The position numbers were made by a program, and so were the translations under genes. From NCBI GenBank assembly GCA_023375675.1, contig JALQBC010000050.1:124001-188000 (forward strand): DNA of 64,000 nt, read 5' to 3'. The notes under the pieces are model-generated. The model searched no databases, was not told the DNA's origin, and saw nothing but the letters and a program-made list of their open reading frames with translations. Positions 10,396-23,581 of the stretch are shown here, one piece after another (positions within the stretch are counted from its first letter, which is position 1; each line of letters opens with the position of its first letter). This DNA comes from Cytospora piceicola (lineage: Eukaryota > Ascomycota > Sordariomycetes > Diaporthales > Cytosporaceae).

Positions 10396-12432
10396 CGCAG
10401 GGACAAGGGCTCTTCACCGACCGGGATCTGAACGACACATCACATTACACCTTTAGCCTTTCCTTATTTCGACTTCACAGCGGACCACGAGCATATGCTG
10501 AATGTCATGTGCCTACCAACATGCAGCAGGTCGGACGGTAGACGATAGTCGCTACGTCTGCCCATGTCCTCTCACACCTCACATATTATTACAGATGATA
10601 CACAGGACCCGATACAATGGGAGACCCACCGTACTCGCATCCTTGTTGTGTGTCATAAGAAGAAGTCGTTCCACATTACGCACGGTACTCGATGAGGCCC
10701 AGCTCACAAAGACCAGACAAATCTGTATTTTACCACTACACACAGTCCATACCAAATATTTTTTATTTTCTTGTTTTTTTCTCCGATGCGCTCTTCTTCC
10801 CGTCGATGCGTAGTACGCAGCAATAACAAGGTTGATATCCTCTTTATACGTTTTAAGCTTCCCCAGCCACCAATTGCCGACATCATCATGGAGACTTTCG
10901 CCAAAACTGCGGCCAGGCCGAACCCATTGGGCAGCGGCCACGTGCGAATTTTCATCGATGTTGCTTCTAGGTGGAGACTAGCACTGGACATCGCAGGATT
11001 AGCTTCAGTCACTCGCTTTCGCGTCAAAATTTTCTTCCTATGTATGTCTCCGGCCTCGGTAACTGTGTAATGTTCGGCCCGGAACGAGCCACGCGGTGCC
11101 CTTGCTACTATACACGGCTTTAATCTTCAGGCTTGACCATGTCCAGGCTAATGCGGGAATGGATTTCTATCCCTACGGATGTCGAGAAGGTCTCCCAAAA
11201 AGATAAAACAATACCTCCGGGACCTCTGTTAGACGAGGAGCACAATGTCTGACGCACTGTGAGGGATACGGCAGCAGTCTCGAGAGCAAACAACGACTGT
11301 TGCCGAACAGAAGTCTGCGACCTACTCCATACGCAGTGCATTGACTGACCCACCATCCTCCGGCAGTCTAAACTGCTAGGTTTGACCCTCAAACTACTAG
11401 CCTTGCAGGACGCATCATGGCCGCATCATCTCGCGATACCTTATGATTGTGGAGCAAAGCTATGGGCCAGCCAAGCCCGGCATACACCAAGGCCAACACA
11501 GACGACTTCTCATGGCAATGCAGCTTTTCTGGGCCGAATCCAATGCGTCTCTGCTTGGCCTTTCCCGAGACCATGGATCTCTCGTGAAGATACTGCTCCA
11601 GGTCAGTGTTGAAATGATAGCTGCCCGGCCGTATTCTGCCATCCCCATCTTCTGCAGTTGAACATTGCCCTGGCACCACTACTGGGCCCCTCACCTTCGT
11701 CTACTGTGTAGATCCCATTCGCTGGCATCACAGTCCGGATTATGTACGGTGTGTAGGGTGTACATGCTTACACACAGACACCATCTCTACGACGATCAGC
11801 TTGTCAAGGCCTTCGATGGGTCCAATCTATGCATGTCAACGTGGGGGCAAGATGGCCATCGATACGACTTCCGAGCATTAGTGCTGTGTCGTTTGGCTCC
11901 GCGCCCCCGGGCCCTCGCCTTCGCCCTGAAGGATCCTGTGTCAGATGCTAGGATGCATCCTGCAGATCTATACAGCCAGTCTGTCACTGTCTCTTGATGC
12001 TGGAATGAATACCGGGTTGAGTTGTTATACACTAGGTAAGCTCCCGAAACAACTGAAACCTTGCACAATTTCCCCATTGATGTCCTTGTCAACAAACCCT
12101 ATTCCAGCCCATGATCAGGGGGGGAGGAGTTCTAGCTCAAGTAATCCACAAGCAAAGCCCGTTAAAGAGACCACCACACAGTCTACAGATTCCCGAATTC
12201 CCGATTCTCGATCGCTTGCAGTCCCGCCGCTTCTCGTCATCGTGTGGTGTGGGTTTTTTTCCTGGGGATGGGTTTTTTTTTGGTTGGTTTTTTTTTTTTT
12301 TTGATATGTTTTTTTCTTGTCCGTCTGTTTTTCCTTCTTGATATCTACAGGTTTATGCTCTTCAAGTCAGCCACTGGTTACTAGATTGTCACTGGCGGGG
12401 AACGTACCTTCTGCGCAGATGCCCTCTCGACG
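10396..12432. other. Intergenic region, no gene seen
   Basis: About 2 kb between convergent genes. Frames up to about 120 codons on both strands overlap one another and show no domains, signal peptides or codon bias. A homopolymer-rich tract of T runs lies at about 12245-12330. Confidence 0.45.
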
Positions 12433-12765
12433 TTACCCGATAGTCCTCAGCTTCTCCTGGTGCTCGCCCCAGATCTTCTCTATTGCCATCCTGACCTCCT
12501 CCATGTCGTATTCAGTCTTCTCGATGGTGGCTTTTCGGTTCCCTTCTCTCCTCCATCGCTCCACGTCTTGGGCCATCTTGTTGTACCGCCGCTCCTTCTT
12601 CTCGATCTGGTCGCACAGTTTGCAGTTCCCCGGCATGTAGTTTGTATCGTAAACCAGTTTCAAGCCACATGTCTCGCCCGTTCGATATTCCTTGTTGCAT
12701 TGTTGTCGAAAGTTACCCCATTTCCAGTATCCACATTGCCACCGCGTCTGCTCGAAGTAGCACAT
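12433..12765 (-). CDS. Small conserved fungal Cys/Trp-rich protein (MCYFEQTRW type)
   Basis: 110 residues. The start MCYFEQTRWQCGYWKWG is chosen because the 59 codons upstream are unlike protein, while this Met begins a motif I recognise from many short Pezizomycotina proteins (MCYF-x-Q-T-x-W-x-CG). Cysteines at about 2, 11, 22 and 33, with a further CKLCDQIEKKERR at about 54-66, may bind zinc; this is inference from spacing. The C-terminal half is a highly charged helix (YNKMAQDVERWRREGNR, then KATIEKTEYDMEEV) ending LRTIG, close to the usual family end. The function is unknown to me. No introns are needed. It stands alone, facing the gene-poor region to its right. Confidence 0.7.
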   Translation of the reverse strand: MCYFEQTRWQCGYWKWGNFRQQCNKEYRTGETCGLKLVYDTNYMPGNCKLCDQIEKKERRYNKMAQDVERWRREGNRKATIEKTEYDMEEVRMAIEKIWGEHQEKLRTIG

Positions 12766-15367
12766 TGTGGTGGTGAGTTGGGATGAGAATGGAGGATGTT
12801 GGATGAGGGGAGAGAGGTGGAGGGACTGTCTAGAAGCTGCGTTGTCCCGGACTGAATAGGGTGTGTTAGCCCACATATGTCTGTCCTTAGCGGTTGAAAA
12901 TGTATATGCCCCTTTCGGCACACGCACGATATATGCTAGCACATGACTAACTTACCGAGTGTGGGATAGGCCGATATCTCCTGTCAAAGGGATGACCAAA
13001 AAGTTGCCTCGGACCTATCTCCGCAAGAAGGGCAAGGGTTTTCTCGAAATTCTTGATGTTGAAGCAAATCAACACAACAGGAGAAGTCCATGATGACCAC
13101 GAGAAAGCGCCATACTTATACTTTCATGACCGACCCTGTCCTGTTCGTCTGGGAAGGTGGACCGGGGCCATTGACAACGCACCACTGCCCATCTGCAGCA
13201 TCTCGTTGACGAGGCTTGCTGCTCGGGAGGAGGCGGCATAACCACATGTGTGCATGCCGGATCTGCAGCCGGTCGAAGTCCAGCAAGTATACAACGGTTA
13301 TGATTGTTCTACAGTGATACGTGCCGGCCGAGCGAAACCAGGTGGGTGGCTTCCGCCCCCTCCCCCTTGTTTACACTCTTGTCAATGTCGGAGCCCTGGC
13401 GTTGTATCTTCTCCATAGCCCGTTTCCAGCAGGGTTTATACAGCCCACAGGCTCCCCCAATGCACAGTCTTGGATATCAGAGACGGCTCGGTGGAGCCAC
13501 GTTGTCTATGTATGACCAAATGGCCCCTACTCGATTTGAGCCTCCTTCTCCACCATCGCTGAACAGACATGTGCTTGCTTCCACATTTCCCTCTTGGGTT
13601 CGTGTGGGTCAGGGATTTCCCCATTGGGAATCAAGCCATGTCTTTGATCACTCAAATTAAGTAAAGGCTTAAGTTTGATGCACAGGTGGTTTTGCTCAAA
13701 TAACCGGGCATGGTACCCTAATGTTTGACATCCCCCCCCCCCCGGTCAATTCTTCATGCAAATCATCGCATCGATTACCAGGCTCAATGCCCAATGCCGA
13801 CCACAGTCCAAGCCACATCACCGTACCCTTGTCGGGCTCAACGGCAACCCGCCGCCACACAAACGGCGAAAAGCATAGTGCGATCTACCCGTGTTTCAAC
13901 ATGCTGCCGTCATGGTCACCGTGTTGTCCGTACCACATGGCACAGCTGTCAGGCTTCTTACTTCGGTACCGTATATACATTGTGTCCTCCAGGGTCCATC
14001 ACAAAGACCAGTCAAGGGCCGTTCCGGCACCACCTGGGTAGGCACGGAGAGATATGACAGGGTGGCTGTCTGCTGGTTCATATAGACAACCGGTATTAGA
14101 GATCTTCGCCTAGCCCTATGGGGAACGACAGCTCAGGGAGAGGGGCACGGAAAAATCCTGGCAGTTTTACTCACATCATACACACGGGCGTCGAGGCCGA
14201 ATTTCCCATTTCCAGAAACCGAATTCAGCAAGCCTTCCGCCAACACAACACCACGACAGCATCACGCAGATACATTTTAGGCCTGGCAGTCCTGCAAGTT
14301 CTCACCGGTCGTTATCATTCCATCAAGATAAAGGGACAGATCGCTTGCAGGGCCAGAGCCCCACAGGCGAATCATCTCAGACCTTGGCTCATCGAATACA
14401 TGCTGATTGGGGGCTCCGGACTCTTTGGAGAAAAGCCTGCCTCATCTGCAAATACACAATAGAGGTGTAATTTGTGGCGGCGAGCAAATTGGAAGGCAAG
14501 CCGAAAGCCAACTCACACTTGCAGCCGACAGGAGTCACAGTACCAGACGAGCAAGCAAGCCGGCCCACCTCCCTCACGCGGAGTTACCACTCTCATTGTC
14601 ATCGACAGCAAGGCCGCCCACCACCCCCGGCCCCTCTCTGTCTCCCTCTCTTACAACCAGTAAGAGTTAGTCGCGGGACGAAGAGAAAGTCTCGCGGGAG
14701 AACTCATGGCCAGGACGGGCCACGACGAATGAGAGTCAGGAAATGGAGACGAGGCGGCCGGCCGGCCGCCCATAGGCCTAGGCACTCGATTGAATTCTGA
14801 CTTGCCTGATGAGGTTGGACCGGCCGTTGCCACAACGGTGTGTCATGATCGTCCCTGCCGAAATGACACCCCCCCCCCCCTGATCAGCCGCAACGGGACG
14901 CCTTTGCGGCGGAACTGCTCCAGAGCGCACAAAAGGGAGCGGGCAAGATGGGCGTCGCTGCGGGTACCAAAACATAAGGTGCTGACATTTGGGTCCTTGG
15001 GGCAGCAGTAGTGGAATCTCTGTGACCTGTAGGTATCCAGTCTGACAACTAAGCAAATTGCGAAACGAGAGAAGGCAAATAAAAACAGGGACTACCTAGG
15101 TAAAGTTTCGGGGTTCCTCCTGGTGAGCATTCTGACAGTGTAGGGCAGTGGTGTGGGTTTGGCCTATGGCGTGTTGGCCTTGTAAGACGCGTCCCGGCAG
15201 AGTGAACTAAGGTGCTGACTTCCATGTCAGGGGCGACCTTCCGGGGAGGGAGGGTAGCTAATAGAGCGGCGGCCATCAACGTGGCCACGCTTCACTTGCC
15301 CGAGAGATTTAGATCCACTATGCAAGGGACTCTGCTCAGGTTTGTGTCTCGGTGCGTGCGTGCGCGC

Positions 15368-15371
<4 letters not shown>

Positions 15372-15407
<36 letters not shown>
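15372..15407. repeat. (GT)18 dinucleotide microsatellite
   Basis: An uninterrupted GT tract of about 36 nt, flanked by GCGC-rich sequence on both sides (TGCGCGCGTGC before, TTCGCGCGCG after). This could form Z-DNA. Confidence 0.95.
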
Positions 15408-15408
<1 letters not shown>

Positions 15409-15613
15409 CGCGCGCGGGATACTTGATGTATCCCTCCCTCCCCTCGATCTTGAACCGGAATGCATGGATCAATGCAGTAGATAGCCTATTGGTGACCTGA
15501 CCAGCGGCGTGCAGTCCAACTGCGATGATATGGCCGAGGAAGCAGACAGGGTTCCTGAGAAGGCCCCGGTGTTTGCCCGTTGTTTGTTCGTCGAGTCTCC
15601 AGACTCCATATCT

Positions 15614-15634
15614 CAGGCAGGCAGGCAGGCAGGC
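15614..15634. repeat. (CAGG)5 tetranucleotide microsatellite
   Basis: Five tandem CAGG units followed by C, in the gene-poor region. Confidence 0.9.
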
Positions 15635-18600
15635 AAAGCTGGCCGGCAGGAGAGCAAGCGGGCATGTTAACATTGCCGAAAAGGGTCGAGGACAGAACAG
15701 AACAGGACATGGCATGACATGGCTTGACTCCGCCCAGTATGGTATGCTACTCGCGGAACTCGTAACGACGCGAGTAGCGCCGGAGATGTTCATTGTACCC
15801 GAGGCGACACCAAAGGGGAAACGACGGCCAGGTTTTCTGACCATCGGTTCGAGCTTCTGCAGCTGCTGCTGCAGGTCGTGGGCCCCCTGCCCCCATTATG
15901 GGAGCCCAAATGTCAGGGGCCCATCTCTGTCTGACAACTGACGACACACGACACCAGTGATATCGTCACTGGTCACTCTCAAAGGGAACTTCCCTCAGGA
16001 TACATGGATAGGATACCGAGCAAGAGGGGAGAGAGGGGGCGATTAAGGTTTCAAACATTCTTGACATCGCGATGTGGATCCCAGGGGTGTCTTGGTGAGT
16101 TGTTCCCAGTCAAGTATCACCCCAAGAGGAGGTCTACATGAGCCACGTAGATGGCTTACACATAGCCGAGCTACGATGTCGACGATCATCCCACGTCCGG
16201 GAGCCCTTTTTCGATAAAGAGCAAACATTGAACACGGTGCGCAAGACCAACGACGAGTCCCGCCGGCCCTTGTTTTGGGCCGGCCTTTCATGGCTGGGAA
16301 GAGGTTTCGTGAGTTAGTTCTACTGTGTATGTTGTCATGCACATTTTGCCTCCTGCCACACATCGCCCGACGGGGCATCCCATGCATCGAAAGCCGAATG
16401 CGAGGGAGACCCTTGGAAGTCTGTCCGGTCTGGTGGTGATGTATCTTGGTATTTGGGCAGAAAAGACACAAAGTCCTAGGATGGAGGGCGACATGATGAC
16501 GCGATAATCTAAAGTTGATGAGTTGTTCACCGTGTGCAGGGTATGGAAGAGAAAAGATGCTCCTGCACATTATCTTGGAAGCCATACTGTCTTTGGCGTA
16601 AGGAGGGTACCTCCATGTACTATGGGTCAGGCTGGGCTGGGCTGGACTGACTGACTTGGCCGGCATGGCAGGCCTGGGGGATACCGCCAACACCAGAACC
16701 ACAACCAACACCATCATCACCAACGGCCGTTCGTTTCACTATGCCGTATTGACACACCACCACGGGCAGTTTGGTTTAGTTCCTTGGACCGTAGCGCCCA
16801 CGTTTGTCGAATTTTAACCGCCGGTTGCTTTTAGTTCGATGGGGCCAAACACATGTGTATTCCAGCCGACCGAACTAACATTTGAACAATTAACATGACA
16901 CAGGTTTGTTTCTCCTGACTATGATAGAACAGCCGACACGAAAAGACAGGGAGGAAATACAAATATACAAAGGAAGAAAAACAAGGGTCCAAGACCAACA
17001 TGATATCGTCCAATATTACGGATGTGATTAAAATCCCACCTTTCGGTCTTTGCGGAGCTGGCCATCACACGGGCTGGATCCATCGTTCGTGGGCCAGCAT
17101 GTTGGGCCGGTCGTCACCAAAACGGCCCGCTCCGTATGCGTGTGTGTGTGTGTGTGTGTATTTGCTTGAGGGTGTTTTCTCGGTTTGCTTCGACGAATCC
17201 TACGAGTGTCTAATTTGATAGCAAATTAATGCTTACCGTGGCATTCATGAGCACTATCTTGGTTTCTTTGAAGGCCCTTTAGCATCAATCTGAAACCCGT
17301 AGATATCCTGGGGTACATCAGGTATCGTCAATGCCGACGAAGGATTAACGTCGTAGTAGATGAAGTCGAATTAACGGAAAGGTAACCAATCAGAGAAAAA
17401 GGTGACCAACAGTCTCAACATTTCCCGCGAATCACATGAGCTCGAGGATATGTTGACTGCCTAAAGCAGTAATGTCTGTTCTCGCTGGCGGCCAATCGTC
17501 TTACACGAGGCTTTAGTGGGACCTCGAAAACGCAGAGACATCACTCCACCGTCGGATGCTTCTGCTCGTCTTTTTTTCTTTTCCTGGTGGTGAGTGCTCC
17601 TTGATATTGACTGACTTTGCTAATAGGTGGTTTTTTTTAATCATCCATTCGGCATTGACTTGTATGTAGTGCTGTTTACATACCGCAAGAACAAGTCAAC
17701 AATACCAACCCTTTCAGTTCAACTAAAAAGATAGGTTGTCATTATGTTTCTTGTAGTCGAAAAAAATCTTGGACGTGGATAGTGGATAGTGGATGATGGT
17801 GGTAGTGGTGTGTGTCTCTTCCATCCGGACGCGTGTCTCATATTCAGCCTCTTCGGTGTGTTTATATGGTAATGATTGGCTGGGCATGAACTGGGTGGTG
17901 GGCCGACCCAAACTTGACCACCCTCCACCTCCTGATGACGAAACCCGAGATTTTCGGCGCCGGACCCGCGTCCGTTTGCTTGCTCCCGCACAGTACCACG
18001 TATTTGTTATTTGACATGGAAAGAAACCAGACGGGGGGCTTGTAGTCAATGGACAATGGGGGTAAGAGTAGACGGAAGGCAAAAGAACACGAGGAAACAA
18101 AAGAAGACAGGGGGAATACGAGACATATGCTGTGTTTGTGTCCCTGTGATGCCACACACCTGGATTGAAGGCCTGGATGTTCTTTCTTGTACGACCGAGG
18201 ACCATTGTTTAAGGGCTGAAGATCTGAGACAAGACACCCATCAGATCACGATCTCTCGGGGCTAATCTGATGGGCGATGCTGCGTATGGATCTCCATTCT
18301 CGGTGGCTTGTCTGTGTATCCACGACTGGACGGCACAGCATATGCGTCCTCACCCTTGTAGGGTTTCCAGCAACCGGGTAACTTTAGTGACGGGGCCGGT
18401 GAAAGTCTGATAGGCTTATGGTACAACTACCTACGTAGTTGACCAATGCCCTTCAAATCTGGTTGACTTGATATCTGTTGCTGTTATAGTCTGGTTGTTG
18501 ATGTTGTTGTCGTCGTCGTTGTTTTGTTGTCCAACGTGTCCTCATGGATCCCAAGGTTCCCCCATGCAGGAGAGGTCCCATCGCATGGCACGATCTTCGA

Positions 18601-19516
18601 GTGATATATGTATGTACGGATGGATCATGTACGGTGCATGCAAGGTGACGAACGTGGAGGCTAAGCAAGTAAGGTACTTAGGTAGATATTACCGTACCCG
18701 GCTGCACAAGCTGATCAGAGAACGCTGCTGTACTATGTATGTATGTGTGTATGTATGGAATGGGCGTATGTATGGGGTAAAAAGCCAGGCCCGGTCGGCT
18801 CTGACCCGGATCCGTACTGATATGCATGACCGGTCTGCACTGTCATTTATCTATTGTACTGTGAAGTAGGTACTATGTAGTATGTTAGACGGGGAGGCGG
18901 GGGGGGGGGGAGGTCTGATACGACCTCGGTGAGGGTTGGGCATGAAGACGTGCAGACGTGCAGGTGCTCGCAGACGGGTTGTTTTCGTCGATTTCTGGCA
19001 AGTTTCTGGCACACTCTTCTTTGCTTTGTTTTGGCACATACATACATACTTGAGTACCAAGGTACATACATAGATGGCTTGCAGGTGCAGGTGCAGGTGG
19101 CAGCAGATGGCAGGTGGTGGCGGGCCGCGCAGGACATGTTGCATCGAGGGAATTTTGTTTCTTTTCCCTCCCCTCTTTATTAATCTTTTTTTATCTGCAG
19201 TAGACCCTTGTCACCGTGATCCTGGCAATGGCACACACACACTTTCTCAGACATTCGGACCAGCCAGACACCCTGAACGCCTTTTTGGTATCAAGATGTT
19301 GGCTTCTGGGCGTTCACGGATGTGTGATTGTGGAGCCTATGCAACATGGAGTGCTCCGTTCAATGTTTCCACTGTGATATGTCCTGCAGATAGGGAGTTG
19401 TGATCAATCGCACGTCTTGAAGAACGGAAAGTATGTAGTGCACGTACCTTACAGGCAGGCCACTGCCGGATATCCACGCGCCTTGCTGTGAGTATACCGA
19501 GGCTATCTGCAAGGGA

Positions 19517-19555
19517 TACCTAGGTAGATAGATATGCTAGATACCTAGGTACCTT
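19517..19555. repeat. Cluster of ACCTAGGTA palindromic motifs
   Basis: ACCTAGGTA occurs twice within 40 nt (near 19518 and 19542), with GATA repeats between. The same palindromic family recurs elsewhere in the window, always outside genes. Confidence 0.75.
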
Positions 19556-21363
19556 CAGTAGGTATCGGTATTTACTCTATCATCCGGCAGCCAGCCCATC
19601 TACTTAGGTATGTACTTGAATCTAGTATTGGCCTGAGTACTCAATCATCGCCAACCACCTCCTTCAAGTTATATTATTAATTCAAGTCAACACTACGTAT
19701 GTAGACATATAGAACGACGTTGTATCCAGAGCACGGTTCCATGCATCCGTACATCCGTACACGTGTAGATAAAGACAGGCAGTATGATGCATTTACCCCG
19801 CACATCTTTAACAAGGCACACCACACCCACCCGTAATCCCGCCTGCCCGGCCGGTGATTCCCACTGTCTCCATAACCAATGCGGGCCGTTAAGCACTAAT
19901 ACAGATCGAGAATAGCTTCAACAAGAACAGCAGGGATCAAGTCTTCAGCCTGCCGCCGGCGATTGTTTCCCGAACTTTACACTACGAGGCCAACCATCCC
20001 GAGATCCCCTGTCACCAGTCATCTGTGTCCACCCCTCCCCGCTCCTTCCTTCCCTCACTGATGACCCGTCCTTTTCAATCTATCAGGATCACGTTAATGC
20101 CGTCCCTGATTTGGGGTTTCTGTTGTTTTGAATCCAGCCAAGGAGTCAATATAAGTAAAGCCCCTTCTCCGTAGCAGAGTATTTATTTCTAGTGTAGTGT
20201 ACTGGTATATCGAGCATGCTGCCAATTGACGTGGAGCGATTGGCGAGATCGGCTGATCCCGGTCCTGATGACGCAAGTATGTACTAAGTACAGTACTGTG
20301 CTGTGTGGTGGTGTGTGTGGTGGTGTGTCTCTGTGTGTGTGTGTGTTTAAATCCCGTCCAGTATCAGGCGCGCTAAAAGTACAGTGTACGTACCTATCTG
20401 GGTATGTAAATGCCCACCAAGCCAGGCAAGCCCGGGCCAAGACCACCGCACCCGGCGTCTATTTTCTATCCTCACGGGTGACAGAATAATATCCAAGAAT
20501 GTTAAGAACACCGGAAAACTGACAACGTCAAGGATCACAATAAACCCCGCGGCCTCAAACATCACCATACCACCACACCACCACAGCAATAACACGCAAC
20601 AACACACCTGCAAGACAGTATGGAGAGACTTGATATGACCTAGATGCTTGCTTGCTTCCTCCCATCTCCCTCTACCCTGAACCGTATTGTATCTTTCCCC
20701 AACTCTAGTCCTAAAACAGACCCAATAACTACATGCGCCCAATTGTTATCACGGCTACTCCGTCGCAGCACATAGCGTAAAGTCGACCCTTCCACCTTCC
20801 AGGCTGCGATGTACATGTCATGATGGGCCACAGCTGACAAGAATATAGGTACCCACCAAATATCACTCTAGCCCTTTGGGACTTCCGGGGACAGCCTTGT
20901 CAATTAGCCGCCTGCCCCTGAACATTCCAAGGTCAGCCGGTTGATCCTCACTACCGTTCCGGCCAGTCTGCCAGCACGACCTACCGCTTTCGTCCTGAGC
21001 GCGCCTCTCTATATCTCTCAGCCGCTTGATCCGCACGTGAGCCCATACCTAGGTACAACCCACTCGGTACTGTGTACTCAAATCACTTCACCCTGGCTGT
21101 GTCGCTACGCGGCCTACACGGGTAGTTGCGCGCGCCTACATTACCACTGTGTAACAGCTTCGCGGAGTCTCTGCCCGGACCAGACGTCTGCTTCCGTGGG
21201 AAACGCGAAGACGACCCTTGCGCGGAAAACAGAAGAAAAAAAGTCCCTGAGCAAACACCACATTCTTGAACTTGAAAAAGCCACTTGACCCACTCACTAG
21301 AATACTCACGCACGGCACAGACGGGCAACTGCTACCGTCAAGGTTCAATAACACCAGAACAAT

Positions 21364-22784
21364 ATGGAGTGGCCGACCCATCTTCCACCGTCATCACCCT
21401 CGCAGGCCTCGCCAGCAACCCCTGCTGCTGCAGAAACAGTGCTCCCACACGCCGATATGGACCCCACCCAACTGGCTAACGAGGCCAGCCACCTCACTCC
21501 ATCCGCTGTCGCTGTTGAGCCATCTCCGGCTGTTCATGCTTCGTCTGCAGCACCTCCGCCCAGTGACTGTGACGGTGAGGACAGTCCACTCCGCCAAGCT
21601 GCTATGTGCTGGGTCGAACCACTCTCAACAAGTACCGCAGCCCCTGGCCCGGCCGCCGATGCCCAACCCGTTCCACACACATCGCACGACCATGCACGTG
21701 AGGAACTATTGATGAGGGATGAGAGACCATATGCAGGAGGCCAGGAGAAGGAGGGAGGCCAACCATGGCCCGCATCCGGTCTTGACACCCAGTGCAGAGA
21801 ACCTAGTATCTTTCCTGGCCGGGCTTACACGGGATCGAGGCCCTGGTTTGTAGAAAGTGATGATGATGATGATGATGATGTCGATAATGTCGATGATGTC
21901 GATGATGTCGATGATGATGATAATGCTGCTGCTGCTGTAGTGAGGCTGGATGATCTCCCAAACGAGGTCCTGCTTCACATCTTGGGGTTTCTGGATGTCT
22001 CTGACTTGTTAGCTACCTCGAGGGTAAGTGACCCTGCCTTGTGTTGCCTGATTACGACTGTGTCACCACCGCTTTTGTTTTTACTTGCTCAAGGCCTACA
22101 GCGTCCTCACTGGGAACGTGTTTTCTATTCCTTTTTTTCGTTTGTTCCCTATTTTCTATTTTCTTTTATCGATATACTGTTTGAAAAATCAGCAAGAAAT
22201 TTTCCTGCTTCCAATCCCAATACAGCAGTGTTCGCCTCACAGCTGGCCGAGTGACCGAGTGACTGACTAAACCCGCCCTACAGACATCCCACCAGTTCCG
22301 CTCCCTGGCCGTCGCGCCCATCCTCCACCGCCTCCGGCTCCGGCACGCCCGGAGCGTCCTCCCACCGCTCCTCACGTCCCCGTCCCGGCCTTCCCTGCTC
22401 GACCTGATGCACCGCTCCATCTTCCTGACCCACACCACCGTCGTCTCCCGCCAGCTGGCCCGCAGCCTGACCGCCATCCGCCTCTCCCGCCGCCTGGCCG
22501 CCCGGCCCCCTCCCGAGGCCCTCGTCCAGCGCTCCGTGCTGCCGCCCGAGTGCGTCCCGGGCCACGAGAGGGTCGCCCCGTCGCTGGTGGCCAAGAAGCG
22601 CGCCGTCGAGAGGGAGCAGGTGCGGGACGGCCTGAGGCGCTGGGTCGGGAGCGTCTTTGAGGGGCGGTGGAGGGAAAGGGTCGAGGGCAGGAGGAGGTGG
22701 GAGGAGAGCAGGGGCGTGGGCAGGGTGTGGAGGCTGAGACGGTTTTGGGAGGGGGTCGGACGGGGTGAGGCACAGGCTAGTTGA
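21364..22784 (+). CDS. F-box protein with acidic repeat
   Basis: Two exons, 21364-22023 and 22284-22784, 386 residues; intron 22024-22283 (260 nt, GTAAGT...CTACAG, phase 0). Residues 1-160 are Pro/Ala/Ser-rich and disordered. An acidic run from GAT triplets (DDDDDDDVDNVDDVDD) covers about 166-187. The F-box starts at about 195 (LPNEVLLHILGFLDVSDLL) and continues across the splice as TSHQFRSLAVAPILHRLRL. The C-terminal part is Arg-rich, with LDLMHRSIFLTHTTVVSRQL and LVAKKRAVEREQVRDGLRRW, a layout I recall from conserved fungal F-box proteins. It presumably links Skp1 to an unknown substrate. An earlier acceptor (GCTCAAG|GCC, 2095) reads into hydrophobic sequence and would break the F-box, so I reject it. 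Exon 2 is much more GC-rich than the intron. Confidence 0.8.
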
Positions 22785-23581
22785 ATTCGGTCTTCTTCCT
22801 GCTTGACGAGGTGGCTGATGGTGACGAGCTGCTATAAGGGTGGTACGGATGTTTGGGTTTAACTGGCACGCGAAGTAACGATCGCTTTTGGGGACGATGG
22901 GTCGTCTGGCTGCGTTTTGGAGTTTCTTTCTATCGCTTTGGTTCTGGTTCGTTGATTCAGCAATGGGTTACTGGACAAAACGCACGGACAGGCGGCGAGT
23001 ATGGATACAATACGGCTTACTTTGATGATACACTTGCACCTTGGCGGTGGCATTGTTCGGCAGTATCCCTTTTGCAATTACGGTATATGCTTCATTCTTC
23101 AGACGGATAAGCTCTGCGGGAGCCTGTCTGTCAGTAATCAGTGTAGCGATGTATACATACAGTAATACTCTTATATCCCCAGCTTAAGTGTGTCTACTTT
23201 TCACCGCGGGCGTCCACTGGGGCAGATTCATTCATGCCACGGCAGAGCTCGCCCCCTTCTGCCCTTCCCCTTTCAACATACCCAGAGGATGGATGAGGTA
23301 AGAGCCGGGAGTATTTCTCAGGAATGTCACTCATGGGAGGAACGAGACTGGCTTGTGTGGTCAACTTGATGCAACTCAAAAGTGAGGTTTGTTCAGCGGC
23401 AGCATCTGGCAGCCCTGTCTGTAGAAGTTCAATCGAGCCGAAGGGAAAACCTATTAGTGCTCCAAGCAATGCGCTTGTCCGAGCGCCCATTGTGAAACAC
23501 AAAATGCTAACAGTTTTGTCCATCATCTTGATCATGCGATGTGATACCGCGATGTGAAACCATACCAATCAGACTAACGCC
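22785..23581. other. Convergent intergenic region, no confident gene
   Basis: This region between convergent genes holds a 124-codon minus-strand frame (23194-23568) with a short hydrophobic stretch (SALLGALIGFPFGS). There is no domain, codon bias or homologue I recognise, so it is not called. Confidence 0.45.

Larger units (their letters stand above)
12766..21363. other. About 8.6 kb without a recognisable gene
   Basis: I read all frames on both strands. Open stretches reach about 226 codons (16043-16723, minus) but have scattered composition, no domains, no biased codon use and no splice signals joining them. The region carries microsatellites ((GT)18, CAGG repeats, TG-rich tracts near 17140 and 20305-20345), poly-C runs and several CTAGGTAC-type palindromes. 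It could hold regulatory DNA, non-coding transcripts or decayed sequence; nothing seen decides. Confidence 0.5.

Noticed and set aside
14118..14462. 114-codon frame beginning MGNDSSGRG, resembling a myristoylation start
   Set aside because: The sequence after the start has no recognisable fold or bias, and there is no conserved partner or splice structure.
15227..15844. 205-codon minus-strand frame
   Set aside because: It is kept open by the (GT)n microsatellite (His-Thr run) and shows no protein-like features outside it.
16043..16723. 226-codon minus-strand frame with a signal-peptide-like start
   Set aside because: The hydrophobic start comes from a GGTGTTGGT-type simple repeat, the rest has scattered composition with many His/Arg/Cys, and no domain or codon bias is visible.
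23194..23568. 124-codon minus-strand frame with a short hydrophobic segment
   Set aside because: No homologue recognised, mixed codon use, and it lies in the 3' flank of the ZNF830-like gene.
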